Assembly: GCA_037179385.1 (NCBI GenBank)
Contig: CM074200.1
Coordinates: 30,073,884-30,137,883 of the forward strand
DNA length: 64,000 nucleotides
DNA from: Holothuria scabra
Taxonomy: Eukaryota > Echinodermata > Holothuroidea > Aspidochirotida > Holothuriidae
Reading direction: 5' to 3'
The position numbers were made by a program, and so were the translations under genes. This document shows positions 1-13,100 of the stretch, in pieces; the stretch's first letter is position 1, and each line of letters begins with the position of its first letter. A model generated the notes under the pieces. It searched no databases. It worked only from the letters and a program-made list of their open reading frames with translations, and was not told the origin of the DNA.

Positions 1-826
1 TATCACGTGCTTTATCAAACATTGGCAATTGAAATTTTTCACATGATTCATGGAAAGTGAAAACAGATACGCTGCGTGGTGTGGTCAATGCTTTTTAACT
101 GATCGATTACTTTCATTGGTCTCTGCTCGACATACTGACATTTTACACTATGTACACCGGGCCTAATTGAATACTATATACACCGGTCCTGATGGGATAA
201 GTGCTGACTGTACAAAAATTTATATTGAAACACACACCATAAATGGACATTATAGTAAATCGCTATTCCAGCGAGATACTGTGGAGAAATATTACAACAA
301 TTCAATTCTAACGGTTGTTTGCCTTTTTGGTTACTCAAGAGCCTTCCATCCATATCTCTAAGGGGCCGTTTTCACTGGCGTCACAAGCCCCTCCCATTTT
401 GACCGGCAAAATCAACTGTAGTATATGCTAGCTAGTGAAGGGAGCTCTGACGCAGTTGGCGACCCACGTTCGACTGCTTCACTGAAACACTTGTTGATAT
501 TTTTCCAGCAGTGGACATAGCCTATCAATTGTCAAGTCACGTGAAAGCACTCTAATACATAACTTACTGAGGCTTTAATCAAGTCAGTCGTCATTTTATG
601 AAAGGTTTTGTTATGAAAGACTTTCTGAGATGGTGAGACGTTTAGCTGACACCAGTTCTTGGTCCGTAAGATAATGTCTTTACCTTTTCAGGTGCACTAG
701 CAATTTTCCTCTCACCCGAAGAGCAATGTTCTTGTTCGCTGTTGATTTTATGTGTAGAAAGACAGTTGAGATATTTACATAGTTACTTAAAAATATCTGC
801 TGTCGCATGATTATTTTGAAATTTAG
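1..826. other. No exon recognised upstream of the stalk
   Basis: The first stalk exon needs an upstream exon ending in phase 1, but nothing here can be chosen with confidence. A TGGCGTCACAAGCCCCTCCC block at 379-398 resembles the ends of a MITE seen at 31318 and 39478. Confidence 0.5.
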
Positions 827-3800
827 GCACAGTAACTACCCAATCGTCAAATGTCCAAACTACTACCGAAGAGAAGACCACAACTCTGACGACTTCACCT
901 CCCACAACAACTCAAAGACGAACCACTTCCGTCTTATCAACAACGGTTCTAAACCACGATTTTACAACTACCAAGGAGCTGACTACAAATAAGAAACCTA
1001 CCACAATTGAAACAACGACTTTTACAAGTCCTGTCTCAACAACTACACTTAAACGAACAACGACAGAATCACCTACAACAGCAGGAGATGAAACCACAAA
1101 AGAAAATAGACCAACAACACTTCAGGAAACGACTTTGACAAGTTTTACACCTTCAACGACAAAACAACTACAAACTACCTCCTATAAGAAAACAACAGCA
1201 ACAACAAAGGCGGAAAATGATTCACCAACTGTCAAACATACTTCTGGTAAATTCACTTCATTTACCGGTAATTCCTTAACTTCAAATGTGTTTGGTGAAA
1301 TTACAACTTTTGCAGCGGCTAAAACAACGAAAGAACTTATTACTTCTAAAGGTATACTAAAGATAAGTGGTTACAAATTCAGTTTATTACTATGAATACG
1401 TTGGAATGCACTGAATATGCAAAGTTAGTCGGAATTGAAGCATTTATAAAATAGATACACTTCAATGACTGGATAAAAAATAACATTCTTATGAGTTCTT
1501 TGCTCTATTGAACAGATCATTTTCTGTTATGATAAAGAATGTAATCTTTAAGGCACAACAAAAAGCAACTTTTTATCTTAGGCGTCATCTTGTCGCTCTT
1601 ATTATTTCTTGTTTACTTAATTTCAGTGATGTATTTAAGTCCGTACTCGGACTCGTGATTTCAGAATTTAGAGGACTCTTCTATAGGTTGATTTCTTCTG
1701 TATTATACATTTCCTCGACTCCGAGTCCGGACTAGAGTCCTTGAAAGTCGAAAATTGTCGGACTCGTGACAAGAAGCTTCCGGATTCGACTGCATCAATG
1801 CATGATTCCCTTTAGAATATTAAGTATTCTCAATAAAATATGGCTCAGTTTTATGGCAATGAAACAACACCAGGTCCCATCCATTTACTTTTACAAATGT
1901 TCCTAGCAATGTTCGATTCCTTCTAGAAACTCTTGAGAGAAGAACTGACACGAAACTAACTACTTTTACACCACCTGCAAGAAGTAATTCTACCTTTACA
2001 GCTGTTACATCTCTTGAAAGATCTACTGAAGAAACGACTGTTTTCGAAACGACTGTTTTCGAGACTACAGCTGAACCAACAATTAAAAGAACTACAACAA
2101 ATCCTGAAATCACAGGAACAGATACTTTAAGTTCAATGTTGGGAACAACACTGGTATCGACATTTAAAACGATTTTACCACTGGTGTCGTCCATCACATG
2201 GACAACAAAAGAGACTGCTACTCAGATTAAGTCTTCCACTGCTATTTCAGCTGTCATTGATTATTCCACCTCAATTGGTACAAAGTCGTCGACAGATGAA
2301 AACACAAAAGAGGGTTTGTTTATGTCTGTAGTATTTTGCAAGAAGCAGTGTTATATTTACATTACTAACTTAAACATAATATTAATTTTTGTAGTGGTTA
2401 GATGAAGCCGATAAATATCATACATGAAGTCTGATTGCCAAACAATTGACAGCGCGTTTTGCAACAGGTATATGCATCTGATATGAATTCGATGTATCCC
2501 TAGTGTGACTTCGCAAAAATCCGCCTTTCTGTCCAGATACAAAATGAAGTAAAAATGTGCCACCCATGGAATGTTTCACCTTCTTGAGAAGGTCTTCCAC
2601 CAATTTAGGCTTTTTTTCGTTTGACATAGGCTCATAATCGAATCAAACAAACTGTAAATTCCTGTCATCTGGGTATGCTGGCATTGAAACAACACATCTA
2701 GTCAGAGGATAATAACTTCGTCATTTAGGCCGCCACCTCGATGTTAATGTCTTTGTTTTGTTTTGAATATTATGCACGTTTTGTAATGCATGATTCCTTC
2801 ATTCCAAACAAAAGCATGGCAATGACGAAACATATCTTTGTTTTAATATTCATCCCAGCAAATGTATGCATGATCCACACTTATGATCCACACTAATTCA
2901 AAATGTCCAACGTATTTGAATGTTCGACCATGCAAGCAGAGCGTGTCCCTACATTTTTAAATCCATCACTATATGACATACACAATCTGAATATATCATT
3001 GTATATCACGATGGAGATATTTCTATTTATTGAAGCCAATCCTACCACTGCCAAGACAACCAGATTTCTTAACACATCTCCAAGAGAAACGACAAGTTTA
3101 GCGCCATCAACAGCACCACCTACATCATCTGGATTTGAAGGTGCAGTTGAATTTGTTAATTTTTCATTTTCAGGGCGATGTTCGTTGTCAACTCAAAGTA
3201 AATATCGTGGATAAAATTATAATATAACACAAACTAATGAAGGAATATTAAAACAGTTATCAATGCGCAAGTCACATACAATCGTAAAAATCACAGAAAA
3301 TTTGAATCTCTGTAACGAAAAAAGCTTAACCATCTAGACTTCCCCCGCCTCCTTGAGATGCAATAATTCCACTTTCTTTTATTTAATCAGGGAGGCGTTC
3401 TCCTGATTTAATCATGTCACCAACATTTAAGTAGAACCGGAAATATACATCCACTGTAGGCAACTATGTCATGTTTAGTTGTGGGTGTTTCAAGAAGATA
3501 ATTGCCTCTCAAAGGAGTTTGAAGCACATCTTGGAAAATTAAATCGACTCTCTTGGGCTGGGGTTCCAGTGTATAGTCTATTAAAATGCTTGTAAACATT
3601 GATCGTCCTCTTGATCTTTATGTGAAGGAACATCAACGGGAGGGTATCCACCAATGATACAGCAGGATAAAACATTCTCTCAAGAACCACCCATCGAAAC
3701 AACGTCACAAACAGTAATTGTCATTCCTGGGACGTGTAAGCTTGAAATGTAAACGCTCTCACTTCCGTTACAATTTGTTAAAGGGATATTTTTGCAGACA

Positions 3801-6800
3801 AATTCATTGACTTGAAAATATTTAGATAGGTTTTCTGTTTTACGAGGTGTTACCTGTACCTCAATAGTATACCGTAATCGGAAGATACTAATTTTCAAAG
3901 AAATGTAACTCTTTCTTGACTTAATGTGCATTGTGGGAAATCCGTTACGTCATCGTGACACATTAATTTGACATTTTATTCAATTTATCTATATTTTTGT
4001 GATACTGCAGGGAATATTAAGCAACATTATTTGCTGCACCCTTCATTTGGTATAGATGCTGGATCTACAGGAAAAGATAATCAAACATTGCAACGATATT
4101 CAATTCCAAGGACAGTAACCGATTTTATGAATTATAACAGTCATTATAATTTCTAAAATCGCTTGAAAGCGAAATTTTGCTTGCATGCAAAAGGGGAAGA
4201 GGGAAGGCTCCCACACCAGAAACTCTGATAACACACGTAGCACAAAAAATTCAAACAAAATAACGAAATGTTTTCTTTCAAATGATATTAACGGATTTAT
4301 GACAGTAACCAGTATAAACATCGCACAAGGAATTTAACAGTCATATGTTACCATAGCCTATATCGGATTAAATTATTTCAACAGTCGTATCAAGTTTATT
4401 ATATCAGTTTAAAGTCGTCTCTATTATAAGAGTATACTTGCTATGTCGCTTGTTGATACATCTTTTACAAATTAAATAAACATCACGTGATATGAAGCTA
4501 AATTATTTCACCCCTAAATGTGGGACTTTGCACTCAGATACTCCAACACGAAACTTTTCACACTTTTACTGAATATAATTTGTTATAACGCTTAAGTTTA
4601 AGTAACAACAAAAAGCCTTTTAGCAATCCTCACAGTGCCTTTAATTTCACAAATGTTAAAATTAATTTTCTTCTCCATAATCTCGTTATACACCTTGAAA
4701 CAATTACTAGCTGAAGGCAAAGAAATTTACTCTTTATCGTTGCTTCTAGTCCTTTATATTTGACTCAAGTTCAGTGACGAACCCATATACTGCTAATTCA
4801 TGAGATAATATTTGAAATATCCTTGCCATGAATAGAAAAAATGAAAAATGAAAACATAAATAGCGCTTAAGTTACTGCAATTTAATAAATGGAAGAGCGT
4901 TGAAAAGTATCTTGACTAAGTCTTTGACAGTTTTTATCAAAGATGAAAATTTTGATATCGATTTGATATTTAATTAATTTCGGTGCAAAAATATTCGGAG
5001 TATATGTAAAAAGGATTGGAAAAATCAACACATTGCGTCAGGAATCGTTACAGACATTGTATTATAACTTGTGAGAATAGTAAAAGTAATCAATGATGTC
5101 GTGCTAGGTTGTCACTCATTATAATTAATAAAGCTGTAGCGTCGTGGAATCCGATTTCTAAGGCGGCGCGAAAAAGGGCGAGTTGCTAGCAGTATGATAG
5201 TGATAATATTATCGAACATAGTTTCTGTTCTAAGGTAATGATGCACAATATTACAGAAACGACCATGCGATACTTTAGGAAATCTAAATATTTCTCCTTT
5301 CAAGAAAAGGGACAGAATAGATTCCTATTAGTATAAAAATAAAAGCACTACAGTACCTTGGCGTGGTACCTCCATTGAAAAACTAGAACTTTAGACAAAC
5401 CATTTATCCCAGAAATTTTCTTCTACGAAAATGTGTACATTGCAAATCACAAACACTTACGATGAGTTTTTCAAAGTGAAAATAAAATTTTAAATTTAAA
5501 AATTAATCGAATTTATTAAAAGATCTCAAATCCATGATCTATTTCAACTTTGTAATGTCAGCTAAAATGGTACAATGCCGTCCGAGCAGGGAGTTGCCAG
5601 AGACTCCCTGGTCCGTGCTGTCAAAGGCGTCTCTCTTGTGACACTGAAAAATTGCTCGTACCTAAAACAGTTTGAAAAATGCACTCACAATTGAGCCTTT
5701 GCCGTACACGCACGAGTATGTAGATGCAAATCAGTATCGAATGAATGTGATGACCAGTCTCACATTCATGAACATTTAATTTAGAATCTTAATCGAAGAT
5801 TTGATATCCGACATAAATGAAGATTCGAATCTCAACTGAAGTTGTGTTAAGTATTATTGTTTGTGCAAATATCAAGTAACTTATACAGTTTTAATTTGTT
5901 CCTGCATCAATATAAGCGTATACACTGGACTAGTCTATTTACTGCAGTTCTGAAGGGAACGAATGATTGAACTTTTTGCAAATGAAAATATACAGTAACT
6001 AATTTCTTGTTAGTCAGTCTTCGTACCGTGTTAGAGAAATGAAATCCTACACAGTAAATGTAATTTTAACGAACGTGGTTTTTTCATCATACATTGGTAC
6101 TGTTAATGTTTGCATAGAAGACCAAATCTGAAGTTTGTGGATAATGCCATACGAAAAATCATAAATCTTAAGCTCAGGTGGCATATCATTTAATCTCATC
6201 ATGTTATAGATATTTGGATAGTGGAAGCTAATATAGACAAATATATGAGGGAGACTTCAGTAATGACTTCCATGAGTTAATACCCCATGAGTCATCCTAT
6301 AGCCATTTTTATTCGGCAGCTGATAGTACTCGGTGAGACGGTTCTGTAAATACGTTATGCTTGCATGTACGTGCTTGAGTCAGGGCGTATAGTTATCAGC
6401 ATCTCATACAATTTATTGCCACACTGATATGATCGTTCAAGCATGGAAATTTAACGCGGCTCAGCTCGCAGTTCTTGCATCCGTTGGTGTAATTCCAAGA
6501 TACCAATGGGAAAATTGGATGTCCGGGTGAAATTTCGATGAGAATTTATTGATTATCGTCATCCTCCAGAGTTTTGCAATTATATTTTAGATGAATCAAG
6601 AATTCTTTCGTTCATATTGCAAAATTGCAATGTTTTCTAGAATTACAAAACATCTGGGACAGTGACTTTATACGAAAGTCACATGAAATACGTAAGTTTA
6701 ACCCTTTGTTTGGGTCCTTTTGGATCCATGCGGAGAGCTCGGCTGTCACCCATCTTTACTGTTTAACGCGGAGCTCGAAACTGCGAGTAGCTACCCGAAA

Positions 6801-7178
6801 ATTCGACCACAACAACGAGAGAGACAATAGTTTAAGGTCATGGGGTCAATGGCCTACGGAAGCCGATGCGGCGCGGGCTACGTCCGCTTTTCCGCCCATT
6901 CCCGAGGCGCGCAAATATGCCCCGATCGGAGCACAACGGTAAAGGGTTAAACACGGACATAAGTGCCTTTTCCTGAGCATTGCCGGCAGGCATTTTGCTG
7001 GATTGTATTTTTTCATGTCTCCCTAACAGGGTTATACAACTTTATATTACTTTCTTCTGATTTTATCGTATAGATGTGAAGATTTCATCAACAGGGGAAT
7101 CAAATTTATCAAGTACTAATGGAGAAACAACTACTCAAGCCAACTATCACACGTTGTCATCAGTTTCAGATATTAAAG
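827..7178 (+). CDS. aGPCR stalk exons: Thr/Ser-rich mucin-like ectodomain
   Basis: Four exons (827-1351, 1927-2313, 3036-3140, 7074-7178) encode 175, 129, 35 and 35 codons dominated by Thr and Ser with scattered Lys, Glu and Pro, and no Cys pattern. Such segments are normally heavily O-glycosylated, extended spacers between distal adhesion domains and the GAIN domain. Each exon begins and ends in phase 1, so any of them can be skipped without a frameshift. Acceptors are TTTAG at 826, TTCTAG at 1926, TTGAAG at 3035 (weak) and CGTATAG at 7073. Donors follow an AAAG, GAGG or GAAG ending. Exon 1927-2313 carries a 15-bp direct duplication near 2032-2061. Low-complexity sequence gives little homology support, so the evidence is open frame, composition and phase. 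Confidence 0.75.
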
Positions 7179-10100
7179 GTTTGGTAGCAAAGGCGTAAAT
7201 CTTGTTTGTTGATTAGGGAGGCAAAAATTTTCCCGAAAGCCGGAACTTCAGATCGTGTCCGTGACCGAACTCGTCTATAGGTAATCCACGAACGAGAACG
7301 CGAACACACACCTATTATACACACACAAACAAAGACCCCAAAATAATCACATTGAAACGCGGATACCGTACACAAAACACATATGACGCAATAAACAGTT
7401 AAATGCAGTATTAATGTTTTAAAATAGGATCAAATTGACGTTTTCTAAACGCTAAAAGCCCTGAAGCCATCTGTACACCACAATTTGTATTTTCTTTAGT
7501 TTGCCTGTTGATATTTTTTTTTTATAAATTTGCCCGAATTATTGTGGAAAAACGATTTCCCTACCCCCTTAATTGGTGAGTCGCAGTGGCGTGGCTACGG
7601 TGATTCTGGGGGTTGAAACCTCTATGAACCAACTTTGAAATTCAAAAAACCCTTAAACAGCGGTTTTTCTCTCTCCACGTAGACTTTTGCCCTATGTCGT
7701 ACACCCCCCCCCCATGACATAATCTTGCTTGTATTATAAATATCAGGATTTCAAAGTGTGGGGGGGGGGTGGCATTTGGCCTAAAACTTTTCTCCTGTAC
7801 TGGTAAGGTCTGCACAGCGGCGTAGCTACACTTGTTTGTGGGAAGAGGGGTGCGTAGGCAACCAGATTTTACGATTTTTTAGGTGTGACGCAATTTGCTG
7901 CGCGCGAAGCGCGCTGAAACTTTTGTCCTTTTTCGAATATTTGAAAATATGAAGCTTTGTATTGCACAAAAGTTTAGATTCTGAGTTTCCTGTAAGGAAA
8001 TTAAAAAAGCTGGAGGATTACTGAAGAATTCGCATATCCTGTTGGCAAATATGAGATTGAGCGGCGACCAAAGATCTTTTGTGTTACATTATGTTATTCA
8101 GCGCAGATGGAGTGAGGCCCCCCGACGAAATTTTTGAGTCAAGAGCTGATATTTGGAGAACTTGGAATTTTATGAAAGAAAATTTATGCAAATAGCACTG
8201 TAGTTACTGTTTTCACTTGATGATGTGGTGTCAAATGTAGGAAATTTTGTCACCTGAAAGGCTCGGTAAAGATAACCAAATGGAAGGTATGGGTAAGCAC
8301 CTCTCAATTTGCGGCGCGCGACGCGCGCGGAAAATTTTGCTTTCTGAAACAAATAATGAAAAATATGGAACTTTTATTGGAGAGAATTTGAAATTTTGGA
8401 ATTTCATGAGTTGTCAAAACTACACAGTAGACTGGTTTCCCAAATGGCAAAAATTTTCGAATTCTTCATTTTTTCAGAGCCGCCTGCCCCCTGTAGCTAC
8501 GCCACTGTATGTCTGAGAAAAAGGGGCCCAGATGCAAAATCGGGTGGTAAATGTTTCGAAATTTTGAGTTACTAGGGAACTCCAAAGTTTTCAAAACCTG
8601 GTCTTGAAAGTGTGGGTAACTACTTCAACTTCAACAGACTATACGGTCAATGTGAAATTAGATACCGGAGTAAATAGAATCACAACGAAAATTTTGATAG
8701 TTTTGTAGGATTTGTACAAAAGTTTTAATAGGAAGAAACCGTTTGTGATAAAGGAAGGTGAAGTAAATCCATAAACTGATCTAAGCACACTACAATCTAC
8801 TGCAGGAAAATCACAGATCGAGGGGGTGATACTCACTGGTGCTACTAAGGCACCGTTGCATAGGCCTACCGGGGTAAGATTGTTGATACAAAAACATTAA
8901 AATATGTCCTTTCGAAGTTTCAAACGACACCTCATCATCCACTCTCTGCAGACAGAAGATGGAGGTTAACCTCTTATTACAGATTGAAGTCTCTAATCTA
9001 GCAAAATTCAGTGCGATTTTACTTCTCTAATAATGGTCTAAATAAGAAATGGTCGAATCCCTTTACGAATGTGTGATGTGCTCGTGTCGAAATGATGCAT
9101 TTGAAGTCATTTATGTTTCTGAAAAAGTTGCATGCAGACTGTGCACCGAGACATTTTCCTTAAAATGTGTTAAGCCTGTCAGGCTCGTCATCCACTACAG
9201 ATTGCTAATTTCATAGAAACAGACGGGACGATTCCTCTTCAAATTCCTAAATGTTGTGCTTCTTCATAACCACACCTGCTACCCTATGTACACGAACAAT
9301 CGAAATAATCATAGAGACCGATGAATAATGTATGTTTGATATGCAAGTGAAAACAGAACATCAATGAAACTACAAGCCCGCGGGGATTTGCAAAGTATAA
9401 ACGTGTACTTATTGATACAGAAATCGATCATAGTCGGTAGAGGACACCTTTCATAACCTAAATGTATAGTCTTTTTGGTAGTACCTAACTTTTAAGTTTC
9501 GGGCCACAAAAAGTGTGTGTGGGGGGGGGGACTTTTACATAAGTGTTCCCTCCACTCAAAAAAGTGGGGAGACATATTCAATCACCCCCACCAAAGAAAT
9601 CGACTTCCATGGTAAAATTACTCAGAGTTCATGCTTAACGTAACATGCCAAGAAAAGTTGGAAGTAGCGCTCTTGAGCTGAATTGTTTTGTTGCTGATAC
9701 TAATTGAACAAGTGCAGGTTTTTGTAAGTATAACAATTTAAGTTGCATGACATACCCCCTCCCTCCATATTTACATTTATGAAATACAATGTGATCAGTA
9801 TAAGCATTGTTTATTACCAAATACGTAGGCATCTACAATTCTTTTTTTACAGATTTTTAAAGTAACTCAGTAACCATTCACCCATTAGTCAATATAAACC
9901 TATGTTAATGTTGAATCCCCCCTACAAACACACACAGACACATACCCATCTTCGTCTGATCCTAATGTAGGAATGAACACAAATTGCTTCACAAGAAGAC
10001 AAAAACACCAAATAACTTATAAATGCTCATTCCTAAATATATTATTTAGTGAAAGCGTCGCTAAACCAAGAACAAATAAAAAGCCTACCATGGTTTTAAT

Positions 10101-13100
10101 TTTATTTTTCATGAAGTGGTTTTCATGGGTTTCGTGATATACTACTACTCCTAACTTTTGTTATCTTATTGTTCCCGTGGCAACATCAAGTCATACACCC
10201 CTTTTTCAAATGCATGTAATTATCTAACTTGAACCTTTCGTTTCATACTTTCTAGTCAGTTTTGTTTCTTTTCATTCATTTTTTTAACTATTCAACATGT
10301 TTGACATTTTGTTTTCTTTCTTTTATCCATTCTTTTATTCACAGGTGTCAGGAAAAATGTCCATCTCCCGAATTCACGAGCTTGTCACATTCACCTCTCA
10401 TTATACGTCATTTGAGCATAATCAACTTTCATTCGGTTCATTCATTATTCATATGAACGTGTCATGTGTCATGTATAAAAATGTCTTACCAAAAAGTGCA
10501 AAATGGATATTAAAAATGTTGTATTTTTACAATTTCGAGTTGCCTGGAACATTTTAATTAAATACCTTATTGAGCTGTTGAGACTATTTGTTTTGTTTCA
10601 GAACTGAGTACTGGAGCTTGTAATGGTCATTGTGAACTAACTCTCGAGGTGAGGTGATACAATCTTCCCACCTTTCGTCCTTTGTTATTAGGCCTTCTAC
10701 ACTGTTGAAGATCCTTGTTAATTTACAGAACAAAAATGAAGAGTAATATAAAAATTACAGAAACGTTCGAGTTTCCAGAACTTTTCTGAAATCCTTGCTT
10801 TTAATTTTTATTTCTTTATTTGTTGTGCGGTAAATCGACCGTAACTTTTTACAGTATAACGATTACAGAAAAATACTGACAAATATCTTATGGCCCTTTT
10901 CTGTTATATAGACTACATGCCTTTAATTTTTGTTTTGTATATGAACTGCGATGTTTAACAGTGTATGGATGTATTTCCTTACGTCAAGATGGTTAGTTAG
11001 TTAGTTAGTTAGTTAGTTTGTTAGTTAGTTAGTTAGTTAGTTTGTTAGTTAGGTAGTTAGTTTGGTAGTTAGTTAGGTAGGTAGATGTAGTTTTACGGCC
11101 CAGTTTCCAACCTTTTGGTTCAAGTCGAGCCAAGACGGCAGACGCGTTATCTTCACAGTATAATTTTTAACACTTGAGTTGTCCGTTAAACAGTTGATCT
11201 ACACTCAGTTGGTTTTGAATATCTTCATTATGTCCAATATACCATGTTTTTCTCTTTAAATTTAAGTTCAACCTGAGATTTGCGAAAGTCAACTGGTTCC
11301 TCAATCTACTGAAAAACTTCTTACCCCAGAGAGTTCCAATTCATCTTTCCGACTTTTATAAGCCCCTCCCACAACTGTCTAAATCTCATCCTCATCCAGA
11401 TACATTCCCAGTTTCTTGTTTCATGAGTGTACAAAACCCAAATGCGTCATCAGAATACTCTATTACAGTGTATACATGGTGTGTAATATGATTTAGAGTC
11501 CTCTGCATTTTTTAATGTACTACCAACCAAAGAGCTGTGCCGATTGAGAATTTCTGTTGAATACGACCAAAATTTACTTTCGGGTTAAAATTGGCTCGCC
11601 CTTTAACAAACTTACCACACAAGGAAGGATTCAGCTATGTTTGTCAAGTTTGGTTTATTGGTTATATGTTTCAGTGAGCCTTGGTGTAACATTGAAATTG
11701 CTCTAGTAAGAATATAGAAGTCGCGTTTCACCCTTTGTAATCGATAGTTGGAAAACATTGAAGTAGGTTGTTCCAACTTCCCAAATAATTTGAAGCAATA
11801 GCATGAAATTGTGACGATAGTAGATTAATTCATTCAAAGGGTATACTTGCAAAGTGGCATACCGCTTTAATGGGTACTAAATTGGCAGAATAATATGGAA
11901 TTACGCATCTTACAAAGCTAAAATTCTCAACCGTTAACACAAAATCTATCGTTCCTTCTTTTACCTTCATTTTAGAAAATGTGTGATGTAATTTAAGAGC
12001 AAGGCATAACACGTTGACATATGTATGTCGGCAGGTTACTTGATAACGTTCCAGTGCAAAACAAGTCAATTTCAATTATAATATAAGTCTTATATATATG
12101 AAGATAATTGTATAAACGATCTCAACATTTATACTTTATTACAAACAAAAAAGTAACAAAAACAATTTGAGAAACAAGCTTGTATAATGAAGACAGATTG
12201 TCTCCGCTTTTGTTTTCTGCACTCGCGATACCAGGATGATTAATGTATGGAAAGCTTTTTGTATTGAGCTCGTGATGAAAAATAAGTCAAATCAAATTGC
12301 GCATCCTTTTCAATTAAGGGAAATGAATGAAATTAAGGATTGACGCAGTAGATTCCGTCACTGACTCGTTGGTTCCTTGTTTTGTTGATGCAAAATTATT
12401 GATTAATATATAAGGTGCTTGATATTTTTGTAGGTCGCATGATTAGCTTTTATAGGTTTATTTAACATGGCAGACCGTTCAACTGAATCTCATCAGAAAA
12501 TTGGATAAATTTAACTTTTTTATCTTGATTAGTCCTTTTTAGTTCAGAATTGTGAACATTTATTAATTCCTTCTATCTTCCACATGTCTTAATAATCCAA
12601 GAGAATGCTTTTCAGAACAACATTCTCGCGCTTCAGACATCAAGTTATACATCACCGTAGTCAACCTATCATTGTTGCTACGTTTAATGTACCTTTGAAA
12701 GCAGTGGTCACTGAATGTTACTTCAATGTTTCGTTTGGTGTTCTGTACCTTTGTTGCCCACAATGGAGCCCTTGGACCAAAACTTTCGATCTACTACCAT
12801 CAGGGAGGTGTTATTAGGCCTCCCTGCTACCATGCTGCAATTTATTTTGACCCTTAATACTTCAACTTATCATGTCAAGTGAATGTCCAGGCCTACCCGT
12901 CGCCAATAGACCCAATGATGATTCGGTACTCCCTGTTCTTGAACTAAGTTTCTCTATCAACAGGGCCAATGATTTTTGCTGTAAGGCCCCTGGATCATCC
13001 TTTGTCACGGCAATTAAAACAAAAAACCTTATGTTCTCTTTAGTGGATTTAATGCAATGTACCATCGAAATTTCCGATCGAATCAAAAGTTCCACAGGCC

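Noticed and set aside
4012..4050. Candidate 39-bp stalk exon between CTGCAG and GTATAG
   Set aside because: Phase fits (1-1), but the peptide is not Thr/Ser-rich and there is no other support; kept only as a possibility.
10991..11085. Possible telomere-like TTAG repeat
   Set aside because: The unit is TTAG with interruptions, not TTAGGG, and it adjoins a SINE end.
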